A stretch of 38,434 bases of DNA from a virus, in the IMG/VR virus record IMGVR_UViG_3300037560_000238, positions 1 through 38,434 of that record, one strand, 5' to 3'. The position numbers and the translations under genes are program-made. Under the pieces are notes generated by a model, which worked only from the letters and a program-made list of their open reading frames with translations, was not told the DNA's origin and did not search any database. Position 1 is the stretch's first letter, and each line of letters starts with the position of its first letter. Of the stretch, positions 38,423-38,434 are shown piece by piece.

Positions 38423-38434
38423 AAAGGGGGACGG

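Noticed and set aside
1-38434. CRISPR arrays, tRNA genes, IS elements, retron or diversity-generating cassettes
   Set aside because: No regularly spaced repeats, tRNA T-loop patterns, transposase or reverse-transcriptase motifs were seen on either strand by reading. A covariance-model tRNA scan would be needed to exclude tRNAs fully.
1-38434. Complete circular or terminally redundant genome
   Set aside because: The first and last bases share no direct or inverted overlap, and joining the ends gives no start codon for the open polymerase frame.

Overview
The window reads as part of the genome of a tailed, most likely short-tailed (podovirus-like) double-stranded DNA bacteriophage of fairly high GC. 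Coding density is close to complete, with genes joined by TAATG, TGATG, ATGA or 11-nt overlaps. No integrase, repressor, RNA polymerase, tRNA, CRISPR array or IS element was recognised, so a lytic phage is the simplest reading. The host cannot be named. A lipoprotein with a C-terminal membrane anchor, shaped like a unimolecular spanin, would suit a Gram-negative host. The first gene is open to the left edge and the last gene may be open to the right edge, so the window looks like a piece of a longer genome.

Left arm (1-13609, all + strand): replication, recombination and accessory genes. It opens with a family A DNA polymerase with an intact 3'-5' exonuclease domain. Two tandem paralogous small proteins follow, then a calcineurin-like phosphoesterase, a zinc-ribbon protein, an ERCC4-type nuclease, a RecB/Cas4-like PD-(D/E)XK nuclease with a probable Fe-S cysteine set, a Sak4-like RecA-fold ATPase and a possible single-strand-binding protein. 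From about 7.6 to 9.7 kb lies a run of very small genes. Several share nearly the same start-site sequence, and the strand composition is reversed (G-rich instead of C-rich). After it come a secreted peptide, a DUF6197-like protein, a two-helix membrane protein, a P-loop ATPase with a winged-helix tail (candidate replicative helicase or loader), and a nucleotide-metabolism trio: a DUF1599/MazG-like protein, a 2-deoxyribosyltransferase-like domain fused to a Cys-rich tail, and a MazG-like protein.

Right arm (38434-13568, all - strand): packaging and virion genes in a podovirus-like order. Two unrecognised small genes (small-terminase candidates) are followed by the large terminase, two small membrane proteins joined through a duplicated gene junction, the portal, an HExxH metallopeptidase, a zinc-finger protein, a paralog of a left-arm small protein, a probable scaffold, the major capsid protein, a tiny Arg/Pro-rich peptide, the adaptor, the nozzle candidate, four Ala/Gln-rich internal virion candidates, a membrane-protein cluster resembling a lysis cassette, three tandem paralogs of a beta-rich about 145-aa protein, and a 1089-aa probable ejection protein. 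The two arms converge at 13.57-13.61 kb, where the last genes overlap tail to tail by 42 nt.

The most useful leads are: the duplicated 34-bp gene-junction element behind the terminase; the terminase gene that lacks an ordinary start codon; the three-copy virion protein with a purine-tract leader; the u-spanin-like gene with no recognisable endolysin; the small-gene island with inverted GC skew; and about ten genes too short for routine gene calling whose overlaps and ribosome-binding sites suggest they are real.
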